Source: Siphonodentalium dalli (taxonomy: Eukaryota; Mollusca; Scaphopoda; Gadilida; Siphonodentaliidae). From it: a DNA stretch of 64,000 bases. The DNA lies in the NCBI GenBank assembly GCA_032622095.1, contig CP136069.1, positions 15,858,450 through 15,922,449 of the forward strand, read 5' to 3'. Of the stretch, positions 41,096 to 54,189 are shown piece by piece. Within the stretch, counting starts at the first letter, position 1, and every line of letters starts with the position of its first letter. The notes beneath the pieces were generated by a model, which worked only from the letters and a program-made list of their open reading frames with translations, had not been told where the DNA came from and did not search any database. Made by a program: the position numbers and the translations under genes.

Positions 41096-43250
41096 TAGCA
41101 GGAACATAATGAATCAGATTTTTGATCCGCATTAAGAGACTTCTGGTGTGGTGAATTAAAAACCTGCAGTAATAAGGCGTAGTTTTTTGTAATAATTTGA
41201 AGGATTAGTTGTTTTAACGGAATTATGCGGTAGTGCATTCATGTAACCAATATATTTAACTTTTTTTTTATAATTTATATTTATGCGTAATAATATAATC
41301 TTGAGGGCGTTACCATTTCTGATTATGGTTTTTTTGTTATCATGTTGTTTTTTACATTCAATTATCCTGCGATGGCAATGTCTGCTCATTTAATTCGTAT
41401 GGTTCTTTAAATGTTATGATTAGTATGAAATGTAAAGAGATTTCCTGTATTATTGTATGATTTCATCATTGTATACACTGTTAGAAAATACTGTCGGTTT
41501 GACAGTTTCGGACCGTCATTGTCGACGGCCCCATATCGTTTAATCAGTTTTACGGTTTTTTACCGTTATTGTATGTGCCAATGAAAATTGTCTAAGTTAA
41601 ATATTTTAGTGATTTAAATTCATGCCGTCAAAATTCAATAGTATATTTATCGGCGACCATATTATATACGGCAATGACTCCATACATTATGACTGAATCT
41701 GACTGCTGATATTTAATATGTATTATTAATCCGGCATTCATTCTGTGTTATGCGGGTCGTATTAACTTGAATACGTTATTCTCAAATCCGGGTATAAGTT
41801 CCCTGCTTTAGCACTCACCTATTTTATTTTAGTTTTGGGGGAAAATGTTTCCTTTTCAATTGTGGACAGTTGTTAAGACGGTCTGATTTCGGTTACTTTG
41901 ATAACCGGACAAGTTTCAATTCTGCGAAAACCGACTTAATCATTGACAATTTTCACTAAATTCGAGAGTAGAGATTCATGCAAATCAATTATGGCATAAT
42001 CTGAGATCGGCTGTAACCTGGCTTCATTCGACTCAGTGCTGATGTTGAAATTGACAGTGCTGTGACTATCAAAACACTGGCACATTTATTGACACAAGAG
42101 GATACAGGTACAATTAACACGAGCTTCGATATCAACCATTAGTGACAATAATAACAACAATGAGCAGCTATTCGTTACTATTAGAATGTTGACAATGACC
42201 TGTTGTTAAATCCTGTTGACAGTGTTCTGATTGTTTCAAAGCACATGCATGTACATTTACAAGAGAGGATATACATGTACTGTACGCACCAGTGTAATTC
42301 ACTAGAGATTCAATGTCAACAACAACACCATAAACAATGAACTGACGCCGCGCAGTGATGGATGATTACATATCTACAATTCCTTTTTACAACTTTACTT
42401 ACAATTACACGGACCAATTCGTCCTGTGTTCATCAATGTTCATTGAAACGTGTGGATATGAGACATTGTCATCATTCGACATGTTATCGTCAAGTTATTA
42501 CAATTTACCGGCAGTACATTGATATTGATACTAAGTATCGTGATACCAGTATAGAGTTTGATGTATCGTGCTGTAAAATTTAATCGAAAAATGTGCGACT
42601 ACAGGAGAACATTGTCGCCAAGTCATCGCGCACATTTATTATGGGATCTGCTGTTGTCATGAAGGTTTCAATCCCAACTAGCTGTTATTGACATACATGT
42701 ACAGTACCAGTAAAACGAAGTGGTATCTTAAGCGCGCTATTATCGCGCCCAATATTGCAATAATATTGCTAGTGGTAACGTTTATAAGCATGTCGCTTGT
42801 AATATTATTACAATATTTTGCGCTTAATATCTCCTCAATATTTTGCGCTTAATATTGCGAAATCCTGCGCTCAAAAATTGTGACATTTAAATCAAATTAT
42901 TGCTTCATCTGTATTGTTTATTGTATAAATAAAGAAAATATTTTAGATTTGTATATAATTATAGTTGCGAATGCTATATGTACATTATATGAACAGTATA
43001 TGCACAATATTTATCTAATATAAATATAACACTATCGGGTCTGTATGAAATTTAACACGCTTAGTATCGCAATATTTTGCGTTCAATATCGCAAAAAAAA
43101 GAGCGACATATTTTTGGTATTGTGCTATAGTCACGCCGTTTTCGAAATTAAGTGCGCTCAATGTTGCAATAAAGGTGCGCCTAAAAATACCAGTTCTTCT
43201 GGCTGGTACTGTAATGTTATGATGTACGGATTCACCTGTTAAAACAAAAA
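41096..43250. other. Intergenic DNA with short palindromic words
   Basis: No gene is supported. Reiterated aatattgc / gcaatatt / gcgctta words occur at 42745-42860 and again at 43060-43170. Related gacaatgacctgttgtt and ggatatacatgtactg words appear near 42100-42300. Confidence 0.4.
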
Positions 43251-43254
43251 CTGT

Positions 43255-46200
43255 GCTTACGACTTATTTTACGGACGGGTTTGTGGATGCCTATGTTATA
43301 CGAATGATTGTTGTCGAAGTATTTGTAATTTGTTTTCTTTTTCTGAATTAGAGTAGACATCCTTTGATATGAGGCTTATATTTTACGGACGGATTTGTTG
43401 ATGCATATGTTATACGAATGATGGTTATCGAAGTATTTGTAATTTGTTTTTTTTCTCTGAATTAGAGAAGACATCCTTTGATATTAGACTTATTTTACGG
43501 ACGGGTTTGTGGATGCCTATGTTACATGTTATACGAATGATTGTTGTTGAAGTATTTGTAATTTGTTTTCTTCTTTTTCTGAATTAGAGAAGACATCCTT
43601 TGATATTAGACTTATTTTACGGACGGGTTTGTGGATGCCTGTGTTATACGAAAGATAGTTGTCGAAGTATTTGTTATTTATTTTCTTCTTTTTCTGAATT
43701 AGAGAAGACATCCTTTGATATTAGACTTATTTTACGGACGGGTTTGTGGATGCCTATGTTATACGAATGATGGTTGTCGAAGTATTTGTTATTTATTTTC
43801 TTCTTTTTCTGAATTAGAGAAGACATCCTTTGATATTAGACTTATTTTGCGGATAGGTTTGTTGATGCCTATATTATACGAATGATGGTTGTCGAAGTAT
43901 TTGTAATTTGTTTTCCTTCTTTTTCTGAATTAGAGTAGACATCCTTTGATATTAGACATATTTTACGGACAGGTTTGTGGATGCCTATGTTACATGTTAT
44001 ACGAATGATGGTTGTCGAATTATTTGTAATTTGTTTTTTTCTCTGAATTAGAGTAGACATCCTTTGATATTAGACTTATTTTACGGACGGGTTTGTTGAT
44101 GCCTATTTTACATGTTATACGAATGATGGTTGTCGAAGTATTTGTTATTTATTTTCTTCTTTTTATGAATTAGAGAACACATCCTTTGATATTAGACTTA
44201 TTTTACGGACAGGTTTGTTGATGCCTATGTTATACGAATGATGGTTGTCGAAGTATTTGTATTTTGTTTTCTTCTTTTTCTGAATTAGAGTAGACATCCT
44301 TTGATTATAGACTTATTTTATGGACAGGTTTGTGGATGCCTGTGTTATACGAAAGATGGTTATCGAAGTATTTGTAATTTGTTTTCTTTTTCTGAATTAG
44401 ATTAGACAGCCTTTGATATTAGACTTATTTTACGGACGGGTTTGTTGATGCCTATGTTACATGTTATACGAATGATGGTTGTCGAATTATTTGTATTTTT
44501 TTTTCTCTGAATTAGAGTAGACATCCTTTGATATTAGACTTATTTTACGGACGGGTTTGTTGATGCCTATGTTACATGTTATACGAATGATGGTTGTCGA
44601 ATTATTTGTAATTTGTTTTTTTCTCTGAATTAGAGAAGACATCCTTTGATATTAGACTTATTTTACGGACGGGTTTGTGGATGCCTGTGTTATACGAAAG
44701 ATGGTTGTCGAAGTATTTGTTATTTATTTTCTTCTTTTTCTGAATTAGAGAAGACATCCTTTGATATTAGACTTATTTTACGGACGGGTTTGTGGATGCC
44801 TATATTTTACGAATGATGGTTGTTGAAGTATTTGTAATTTGTTTACTTCTTTTTCTGAATTAGAGAAGACATCCTTTGATATTAGACTTATTTTACGGAC
44901 GGGTTTGTGGATGCCTGTGTTATACGAAAGATGGTTGTCGAAGTATTTGTTATTTATTTTCTTCTTTTTCTGAATTAGAGAAGACATCCTTTGATATTAG
45001 ACTTATTTTACGGATAGGTTTGTTGATGCCTATATTATACGAATGATGGTTGTCGAAGTATTTGTAATTTGTTTTCCTTCTTTTTCTGAATTAGAGTAGA
45101 CATCCTTTGATATTAGACATATTTTACGGACAGGTTTGTGGATGCCTATGTTACATGTTATACGAGTGATGGTTGTCGAAGTATTTGTAATTTGTTTTTT
45201 CCTTCTTTTTCTTAATTAGAGTAGACATCCTTTGCTATTAAAATTATTTTACGGACAGGTTTGTTGATGCCTGTGTTATACGATTGATGGTTGTTGAAGT
45301 ATTTGTAATTTGTTTTCTTTTTCTGAATTAGAGAAGACATCCTTTGATATTAGACTTATTTTACGGACGGGTTTGTTGATGCCTATGTTATACGAAAGAT
45401 GGTTGTTGAAGTATTTGTAATTTGTTTTCCTTCTTTTTCTTAATTAGAGTAGACATCCTTTGCTATTAAAATTATTTTACGGACAGGTTTGTGGATGCCT
45501 GTGTTATACGAATGATGGTTGTTGAAGTATTTGTAATTTGTTTTTCTTTTTCTGAATTAGAGAAGACATCCTTTGATATTAGACTTATTTTACGGACGGG
45601 TTTGTTGATGCCTATTTTACATGTTATACGAATGATGGTTGTCGAAGTATTTGTTATTTATTTTCTTCTTTTTATGAATTAGAGAACACATCCTTTGATA
45701 TTAGACTTATTGTACGGACAGGTTTGTTGATGCCTATGTTATACGAATGATGGTTGTCGAAGTATTTGTATTTTGTTTTCTTCTTTTTCTGAATTAGAGT
45801 AGACATCCTTTGATTATAGACTTATTTTATGGACAGGTTTGTGGATGCCTATGTTATACGAGTGATGGTTGTCGAAGTATTTGTATTTTGTTTTCTTCTT
45901 TTTCTGAATTAGAGTAGACATCCTTTGATTATAGACTTATTTTATGGATAGGTTTGTGGATGCCTGTGTTATACGAAAGATGGTTATCGAAGTATTTGTA
46001 ATTTGTTTTCTTTTTCTGAATTAGATTAGACATCCTTTGATATTAGACTTATTTTACGGACGGGTTTGTTGATGCCTATGTTACATGTTATACGAATGAT
46101 GGTTGTCGAATTATTTGTAATTTGTTTTTTTCTCTGAATTAGAGTAGACATCCTTTGATATTAGACTTATTTTACGGACGGGTTTGTTAATGCCTATGTT

Positions 46201-48055
46201 ACATGTTATACGAATGATGGTTGTCGAATTATTTGTAATTTGTTTTTCTTCTTTTTCTGAATTAGAGAAGACATCCTTTGATATTAGACTTATTTTACAG
46301 ACAGGTTTGTTGATGCCTATGTTATACGAATGATGGTTGTCGAAGTATTTGTAATTTGTTTGTTTTTTTCTCTGAATTAGAGTAGACATCCTTTGATATT
46401 AGACTTATTTTACAGACAGGTTTGTTGATGCCTATGTTATACGAATGATGGTTGTCGAAGTATTTGTAATTTGTTCGTTTTTTTCTCTGAATTAGAGTAG
46501 ACATCCTTTGATATTAGACTTATTTTATGGACAGGTTTGTGGATGCCTGTGTTATACGAAAGATGGTTATCGAAGTATTTGTAATTTGTTTTCTTTTTCT
46601 GAATTAGATTAGACATCCTTTGATATTAGACTTATTTTACGGACGGGTTTGTTGATGCCTATGTTACATGTTATACGAATGATGGTTGTCGAATTATTTG
46701 TAATTTGTTTTTTTCTCTGAATTAGAGTAGACATCCTTTGATATTAGACTTATTTTACGGACGGGTTTGTTGATGCCTATGTTACATGTTATACGAATGA
46801 TGGTTGTCGAATTATTTGTAATTTGTTTTTCTTCTTTTTCTGAATTAGAGAAGACGTCCTTTGATATTAGACTTATTTTACAGACAGGTTTGTTGATGCC
46901 TGTGTTATACGAATGATGGTTGTTGAAGTATTTGTAATTTGTTTACTTCTTTTTCTTAATTAGAGTAGACATCCTTTGATATTTGACTTATTTTACGGAC
47001 AGGTTTGTTGATGCCTGTGTTATACGATTAATACGAATGATGGTTGTCGAAGTATTTGTAATTTGTTTTCTTCTTTTTCTTAATTAGAGTAGACATCCTT
47101 TGATATTTGACTTATTTTACAGACAGGTTTGTTGATGCCTGTGTTATACGAATGATGGTTGTTGAATTATTTGTAATTTGTTTTTCTTCTTTTTCTGAAT
47201 TAGAGTAGACATCCTTTGATATTTGACTTATTTTACAGACAGGTTTGATGATGCCTGTGTTATACGATTAATACGAATGATGGTTATCGAAGTATTTGTA
47301 ATTTGTTTTTTTTCTCTGAATTAGAGAAGACATCCTTTGATATTAGACTTATTTTACGGACGGGTTTGTGGATGCCTATGTTACATGTTATACGAATGAT
47401 GGTTATCGAAGTATTTGTAATTTGTTTTTTTTCTCTGAATTAGAGAAGACATCCTTTGATATTAGACTTATTTTACGGACAGGTTTGTGGATGCCTATGT
47501 TATACGAGTGATTGTTGTTGAAGTATTTGTAATTTGTTTTCTTCTTTTTCTGAATTAGAGAAGACATCCTTTGATATTAGACTTATTTTACGGACGGATT
47601 GCGGATGCCTGTGTTATACGAATGATGGTTGTCGATGTATTTGTAAAAAAAAATTGCTTCTTTTTCTGAATTAGAGTAGACATCCTTTGATATTAGACTT
47701 ATTTTACAGACAGGTTTGTTGATGCCTATGTTATACGATTAATACGAAAGATGGTTGTTGAAGTGTTTGTAATTTGTTTACTTCTTTTTCTGAATTAGAT
47801 GAGACATCCTTTGATATTAGACTTATTTTACGGACGGGTTTGTGGATGCCTATGTTATACGATTAATACGAAAGATGGTTGTTGAAGTATGTGTAATTTG
47901 TTTTCTTCTTTTTCTGAATTAGAGAAGACATCCTTTGATATTAGACTTATTTTACGGACGGGTTTGTTGATGCCTATGTTATACGAATGCTGGTTGTTGA
48001 AGTATGTGTAATTTGTTTTCTTCTTTTTCTGAATGAGAGTAGACATCCTTTGTCC
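43255..48055. repeat. Satellite array, about 115-bp unit, roughly 40 copies
   Basis: Each unit reads gacatcctttgatattagac, ttattttacggacgggtttg, tgatgcctatgt, an optional acatgttat, acgaatgatggttgtcgaag, tatttgtaatttgttttctt, ctttttctgaattagag. Period varies between about 100 and 125 bp because the acatgttat box and the T/C tract vary. Blocks of several units recur, for example the variant ctttttatgaattagagaac at 44160 and again at 45670. Many minus-strand ORFs of 60-90 codons across it are just the unit translated. Confidence 0.95.
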
Positions 48056-48215
48056 CTGCTCACCCCACGGATTGATCATTGAGAGATGTCTTGCTATCAA
48101 GTTACAACGTAGAAATTATGATAGTGATCATCATCATCATCATCGCTATAATAAAAACAAAAACATGTTATGTCTATCGATACTGATTACAGGCACACAT
48201 TTATCCACCGCTCAC

Positions 48216-48384
48216 TACAGTAATGCCCTAAATTATCGACTCCTTAACCACAGCAGAATTATGTGTAATTTCTCACGGAGTGCTTTTCGATGAATGGCAA
48301 CAAGTCATATTTCCGACTAATTCCTGAATAATTACCCATAATTCTGCTGTGGTTAAAGAGTCCATTATTTAGGGCATTACTGTA
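48216..48384. repeat. Palindromic MITE, copy 1
   Basis: Inverted repeat from tacagtaatgccctaaatta to its complement at 48384, with internal taaccacagcagaattatg and a stem containing gatgaatggcaacaag. One arm is partly deleted. Confidence 0.8.
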
Positions 48385-48721
48385 CCTCTATTGCCTACAT
48401 AAAGCCTGCCTAATAAACGTTGCGTTTATCACTTCAATGTAGCTTTATTTAGAGTTTCAATATTCCCACACAACAAAACCATCCTGTCGTGTGGTAGAGA
48501 ACTAAGAAGTTCTACTGAGCACTAGATACGCGGATATCGAAATATTTCGAAAACAGTTGTGTGAGACCATCTTTTTAGATATCTAACAGGGCGGTTCTCA
48601 CTTATGGTAAGGGGTGTCTAAATTCTCCCGATAATATGGATTATATTCTAACTAAACAATTGTAACATTTGTAACACTTGTAACACTGTTACAAAGTGCC
48701 TAGTGGGGGGAAATGTACTGG

Positions 48722-48906
48722 ATTCACAGCAGAATTATGGGTAATTTTTCAGGATTTAGTCGGAAATATGGCTAGTTGCCTTTCATCGGAAACCTCATTG
48801 AGAACTTTCCGATGAATGGCAACAAGCCATATTTCCGTCTAAATCCTGAACATTTACGCATAATTCTACTGTTGTTAAGGAGTCGAATATTTAGGGCATT
48901 GCTGTA
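48722..48906. repeat. Palindromic MITE, copy 2 (one end missing)
   Basis: Same family: cagcagaattatgggtaatt, caggatttagtcggaaatat, a hairpin stem around gaaagttctcaatgagg (complement), and the right end agggcattgctgta. The left 15-20 bp are absent. Confidence 0.75.
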
Positions 48907-49134
48907 TTTCCTATTTTGCAAGAGGATATATACATGAACATTCAAGACATGACATTTATACACACATTTTATTTAGCAAAAAATAAGGGCACCAGAGGTG
49001 TCCCTAACTCTATTCTCTGATATTTCCGGGATCTTTAGAACACTCCATTGTTTTTGTGTATTCCACTAATTTGCATAAAAATACATTTCCCGGTCGTATA
49101 TAATTCATTCTGTCACATCACACACTGACACTTG

Positions 49135-49373
49135 TTAAATTTCTTTTGGTGGCATCATACACATCCAACTAAGGTCATCGTTACAATTCCGAGAGTAATA
49201 TCCTGGTTCACCACCACCGGCAATTAAAGCCAAACAACTCTTGTTTCCCTTGGTTTTTGGCTCGCCCTTCGCCCAAACAAAGTAGGTGAGTTTGGAGTAT
49301 GGTGCATAGTATGACCAGAAGTCAGGCCTGTTATCGCTTGGTGACGTATCCCTACCGTCCATCCAGAAATAGT
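49135..49373 (-). CDS. Host gene terminal exon: C-type lectin domain, second half
   Basis: Starts after the acceptor tttgcag (intron phase 1) and ends with TAA at 49135-49137. It encodes YFWMDGRDTSPSD, FVWAKGEPKTKGNKSCLAL, RNCNDDLSWMCM. The two cysteines with the N-x-D-D-L-S-W-x-C pattern are the C-terminal core of a C-type lectin fold. The EPN/QPD-type sugar motif is present in modified form (KGEPKTKGNKSC), so carbohydrate specificity cannot be predicted. Last exon of a secreted or surface EGF/lectin protein. Confidence 0.8.
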
Positions 49374-49395
49374 CTGCAAAGAGAAAGAAATCGGT

Positions 49396-49777
49396 ATAAT
49401 AATAATAATAATAATATTTGTATAGCGCTTATCCCCAATAAGCGGACCCTAAGCGCTTGACATAAACATAAAATATAAATATACACAATATCAAGTTATT
49501 TTCTGAAACGCCGAGCAAACAAGTAAGTTTTTAGTGACTTTTGGAAGTCGTCAACAGTTGGTGACTCTTTTATATTCAATGGCAGAGTATTCCATGCACT
49601 TGGAAATATAACTTTAAAAGAACGGTAGCTAACCGTGATCAAATTAGCACCAGATGGTGTCAAAAGAAGTTTGTCCTCTGAACGAAGTGATCGGTGTGGG
49701 ACATATGGAACAAGGATATAACTGAAGTATGCTGGAAGAGCTTTTGAGTCATGGGTTGTTTGATATGCATATGTCAC
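49396..49777 (-). pseudogene. 5'-truncated LINE fragment (CR1/L2-like ORF2 C terminus)
   Basis: A minus-strand 93-codon frame (49496-49777) reads PHRSLRSEDKLLLTPSG, SYRSFKVIFPSAWNTLPLNI, VDDFQKSLKTYLF, the typical end of CR1/L2-like ORF2 proteins. It is followed by a 3' tail gtatagcgct ... aagcgctt and (ATT)n at about 49397-49415. It sits in an intron of the host lectin gene and is a different LINE family from the large one. Confidence 0.75.
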
Positions 49778-49799
49778 AAGTTTATAAATAATTCTATCT

Positions 49800-51248
49800 A
49801 ATTCTAGCTAATATAATATATTGGTGTATGTTCGGAGGTTAAAAAAAAGTAATAGTAGACAGTCATGTACTCGATTTTGGTTTTTTGTAGCGCTCTGGAA
49901 CACATTACGGATAATTAATAAGAACGTGTATTTATATCGATCACGTTATCGTAGCTAAGAGTTCAATCTTATATCGGGCTGACTTCATGTGCGATAGTCT
50001 CAAATTATCGGCCAATTTGTGAAAATAAATAAGAATACACTCAGATTTGTTATGGGAATAAATAATCAAAAAGCTATATAAATATAAGAAATTAAAGTAG
50101 GGAGGGTGTATTATTGGCGGAGTACAGCGCTGTGCTGTGGTCGTTAGGGGCACATTTAGTGTAAATTACATCGCGGCTTACACAATGTACTCCAATGACC
50201 ACGGCGCTGTTTGTGTTCCCCAAAATACACACACCCACTACATTTATTTCTTAATTAACACTTGATATGATCATGGGCTGAGCGTAGCTAATGACAACAT
50301 GTAATATATCTGCATATGGATAACAATTGTTAGAAATTATTGTCAAAATTAGCTGGTAAATACCTATATATAGGTCGTTTGTTCAACTTATTATCAGAAC
50401 ATAATGCATATGAGTCATTCGGCCCTGGTATTATCTGTTTTCTGCCGTCTGCTTATTGCGCCCCTCTAACTGAATAATAGACAGTTCCAATGTATACGTT
50501 TATAACCGGTGGGAGAAACCATTTAGTATAATAGCACATTTGTTCTCGAATATAAATATAGATTCGATGGCATTCACTCTCTTATGTATACATCGCACAA
50601 TATTTGTTTGCAAACTTTAATCGCCAACTGGTTAAATTCATGTTAAAAATATCAAACAAGACAAATTTTGCAATCTACGCCACGCAACGCAAATATACTT
50701 AATATAAAATGCATATAGAGAAATCAATTGGTCCTATGGGCCGGGTGTAAATGTATTTACCGTTACTGTAATTACCATGTATATGTTTCACATGTCACTA
50801 TAATAAATAAATATATATATAAATATCTAGTGTAGTAAGTGTTTGGGTCGTAACCGATTCATCATGATTTCGATGAATCACGATTTCCGATTCTAGATTC
50901 GACTCACGATCCGTTTCCTTGCCGATTCGATTCCGTATTTTTAAATTATCGCAACATAGAATGATTCCGTAAAATGATGCGACAACACTCTTTGAATATG
51001 TTTCTTATCAAATCCAGATGTGAAATATATATTGTGATTCCACAATTATTTCTAAATTGAACAGTTTAAATATAATGATAAGATACTATTCTGCTGTCAG
51101 TCGGTATTACTGAAAAAACTTGGAAACAATGTCATACTCCAGAGTTACTGCATTGCGATGTGCATCGAATCGTCAGGCAAAAATCGCGATTCGAATAATC
51201 GTGAAGTTGTGAATCGCTACGGCCGTAAGAAATGTTATCAAGCATTAC
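49800..51248. other. Intron of the host lectin gene
   Basis: AT-rich; no gene is seen. A short inverted pair sits at about 50120-50215 (gcgctgtgctgtggtcgtta / tgaccacggcgctg). Several gattcga/tcgaatc words lie at 50850-51220. Confidence 0.45.
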
Positions 51249-51452
51249 CTTTAAAGTCAACATGGTTGTTATCAATAAGCCACTTTTTGACTTCGTTGTA
51301 CATATATTTTCCGTTGATTTTCAGCAGTTGGCTGTTGGACGCATCTTGAGTGCATTTGGTCCGAGCTACTGTAGGTGAATCAGGCTGCGTGTCATGAACT
51401 TTTATGCACCACTCGGCATATATACCGACTGACGTGTACCCATCAACACACA
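51249..51452 (-). CDS. Host gene exon: C-type lectin domain, first half
   Basis: 204 bp, phase 1 at both ends (acceptor ccatatttcag, donor AAAG|GTAATG). It encodes CVDGYTSVGIYAEWCIKVHD, VARTKCTQDASNSQLLKING, YNEVKKWLIDNN. The W-C-I-K-V and A-R-x-x-C-x-x-x ... L start of a C-type lectin fold is clear. It joins in frame to the exon at 49373. Confidence 0.78.
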
Positions 51453-52021
51453 CTGAAATATGGTGATAGGATAGGATATGTTATTTCCAATACACATACA
51501 TATTACATAATAATGATGAAAATTATGGATAATTCTATCGTATATTGTTGGGGATGGCATAATCTGGAAATACTCTCTTCCTGCCATCCCCAGTATGGTA
51601 AATAAAAGGTAAATTGTAGTAAGATGATCTCGGGTGAGCCGTGCTCAGATTGTGTATATGTAATTTATGAGTTTAGGGGCTTAGTTCAAGAGTGTGTGAA
51701 AATGGATACTACCCTAGGGCTGTTCAATATCATGTATATGATTCAAATTCAGATGATCGGGTAATATGTTTGGCGGATGGGGTCACAGGGACTATTGTTA
51801 CCCAATAGTAGAGTTTTACTTCGTAAATCATTGGGATTTAGAATTAACTGGTTAACCCCAAATTCGCGTTCGTAACGCCACAACGAACTCTTGCCCACCC
51901 TAAATGAACTATTGCCCGGTTTGAAATCACGGTCAGCTTTCGTGACGTCACGAGTGAACTGTTGCCCGACCCGAGCGAACTGTTACTGGCTCCGAGCGAA
52001 CTGTTGACTGGCCAATGTATT

Positions 52022-52206
52022 GGGTAACAAAGCAATTATTTCATGTGTCTTTTGGGAACAGGCAAAATTGTTGTCTCTCGGTATCAGGAATGACTATCGA
52101 ACTGTTGCCCTCGGCCTTCGGCCTTCGGCAGCAGTTCGATAGTCATTCCCGATACCTCGGGACAACAATTTTGACTGTTCCCAAAAGACACATGAAATAA
52201 TTGCTT
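52022..52206. repeat. Foldback element with 75-bp arms
   Basis: caattatttcatgtgtcttt ... tgactatcgaactgttgcc on the left, with its near-exact complement to 52203 on the right and a short loop of cggccttcggccttcgg. A related gcgaactgttgcc stretch precedes it at 51880-52010. Confidence 0.8.
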
Positions 52207-52529
52207 ACTGTTTCGTAAAGGCTGACGTTGAACGCATTATATGTGAGCATACTGATAATGATTTTAAAAGCATCACATATTCATCAACAGCTAATCAACC
52301 ACCTGACGGCGAGTATCAAGTATTCTTATGTACTGACTGAAACAGCTACATGGGGAGCGGGAGGGTGGGGTCTCCACATTGACATGTACATTACACCCCA
52401 CATATTTATTTGCATCCATCATTAAATGTTATTTGCTGGAGCGATTCTAAGAGATGCCAACAGTGTGCAAGTAAAGAAATAATGACTTGCATCTTCAACT
52501 GGATGACCATATATTATATAAAATAACCA

Positions 52530-52900
52530 AACCTAATATGTTAGCATATTCCCATCGCCTTTCTGGGTTGGAACTTCCCAAGCAGTTGGAAATTTCCAGC
52601 CTGATACCAAGGTTGGAAAATTGCCAACTGATGGCCAAAAGTAGAAACATATGCTGCTGTTGGTCTAAAACTACAACTAACTGGTGGTTGGAAAATCAAA
52701 CAATGAGAACAATTTCAACCAACTGTTATGTGGTGTGAAATTTCCAACTAATGTTGTGTCATGCATGAACGTTTCAATTGTTGATAAGATAAGATAAATT
52801 TTATTTAAAAGTCGGAGGTATAAACATATTACAAACACAAGCTCTGAAGAGCTTTTGACCGACTGTAACAGATACATATATAAATAAACACATACATAAC
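52530..52900. repeat. GTTGGAAA-rich segment and LINE-tail-like stretch
   Basis: Several gttggaaatt / aatttccaac words occur at 52560-52750 in both orientations. The text at about 52784-52875 (gataagataaattttattta, gaagagcttttgaccgac) resembles the 3' tail of a non-LTR element. No coding region. Confidence 0.4.
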
Positions 52901-53353
52901 ACAGGGTAAAATATCAATTGTATGTAAATTTTAAATAAGTTTAATCATAGTTAAAATACCTAACTGATAACAGCTAAAATTTTATTTATCAAGTACTAAA
53001 ATTTCAAATTTATTAAAAAAAAATAAGGAAACAGAAAAACAACAAAACACCAGAGAAATCAGTATGTATAATTTCAATTTCAATTTCCAGTAATTGAGAG
53101 AAAAGGGAATTTTGAATTTACTTGAATTTCATGTTTCTGTGTTTCGGAAAGGGATGCTTTAAACCAAAATTAGCCAGAGTAATTTTCCTGTAGTAATAAT
53201 ATAGTCAGACTAATTGTAATTGTGTTGTTTACCTTATTTGATCATTAATAGTTAAAAGTTGAACATTTTAGGGATGGGAGGAGTAGCCTAAACACCCACC
53301 CCCTGTCATCACTGCCCTGAGCATTCATCAGAGGATTTTTTATATATGCGGTT

Positions 53354-53573
53354 TACAGTAATGCCCTAAATAATCGACTCCTTAACCATAGCAGAATTAT
53401 AGGTAACTTTTCAGGATTTAGTCGGAAATATGGCTTGTTGCCATTCATCGGAAAGTTCTCATTGAGAAAGTGAGAGCTTTGTGATGAATGGCAACAAGCC
53501 ATATTTCCGACTAAATCCTGAAAAGTTACCGATAATTCTGCTATGGTTAAGGAGTCGATTATTTATGGCATTA
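53354..53573. repeat. Palindromic MITE, copy 3 (complete)
   Basis: Both arms are full: tacagtaatgccctaaataa, taaccatagcagaattatag, caggatttagtcggaaatat, gccattcatcgg, then the mirrored order. About 220 bp; the best representative of the family in this window. Confidence 0.85.
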
Positions 53574-53629
53574 ACTCAAATTCCTTGATTTGATCATTCT
53601 ATCCAGGCGATGTACACCCAATCGACTAC

Positions 53630-53890
53630 CGCACAAGCCTTGAAGTCTGTGTGTCTGTCATTTGCAGAATGAGGTCCACAGAGGGTGAATTTAGTTATGC
53701 TACCCCGCATAGCGGTCTAGCATCACCAAATTCACCCTCTGGGAACCTCATTCTGCTGAGGTGTAAGCAGAATGAGGTCCCCAGAGAGTGAATTTTGTGA
53801 TGCTAGCCCGCTAAGCGGGGTAGCATCACTAAATTCACCCGCTGGGGACCTCATTCGGCAAATGTCAGACACACCATTTCAAGGCTTGCT
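53630..53890. repeat. Nested palindrome / foldback element
   Basis: Outer arms cttgaagtctgtgtgtctgt and its mirrored partner near 53860-53885 enclose two inner palindromes with gcagaatgaggtcc, gaatttagttatgctacccc and gggtagcatcactaaattc. The structure is a palindrome of palindromes, as if one foldback element duplicated by inversion. Confidence 0.75.
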
Positions 53891-54189
53891 ACCGCAGATA
53901 CACGGAGCCTCACCAAATATATACTCAACATATCCTCACACATAATCGACATATAATGTGAAACAGGTACACAATAATCACATTATGTTACCCCTGTTAA
54001 GCTAATGCGAAATTTAAAACCTCTTCTCGTTTCAGCATTAATTTAGGAGCACAAGTTTTATGTTGCTAGTGGGACTCATATCCACATCAGACAACTCTCA
54101 CCATGATGTGGTGGTCAAATAATCAGATTGGACCACGTTCAACTTGGACCACGTATATCACTTGTTTTCATGACAATACGCATAAAAAA

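Noticed and set aside
43255-48055. CRISPR-like array
   Set aside because: Units are contiguous and similar throughout, with no unique spacers; this is eukaryotic satellite DNA.
43529-48100. Recurring ORFs of 60-92 codons (MSSLIQKKKK type)
   Set aside because: Translation of the satellite unit on the minus strand; frame breaks follow unit-length variation.
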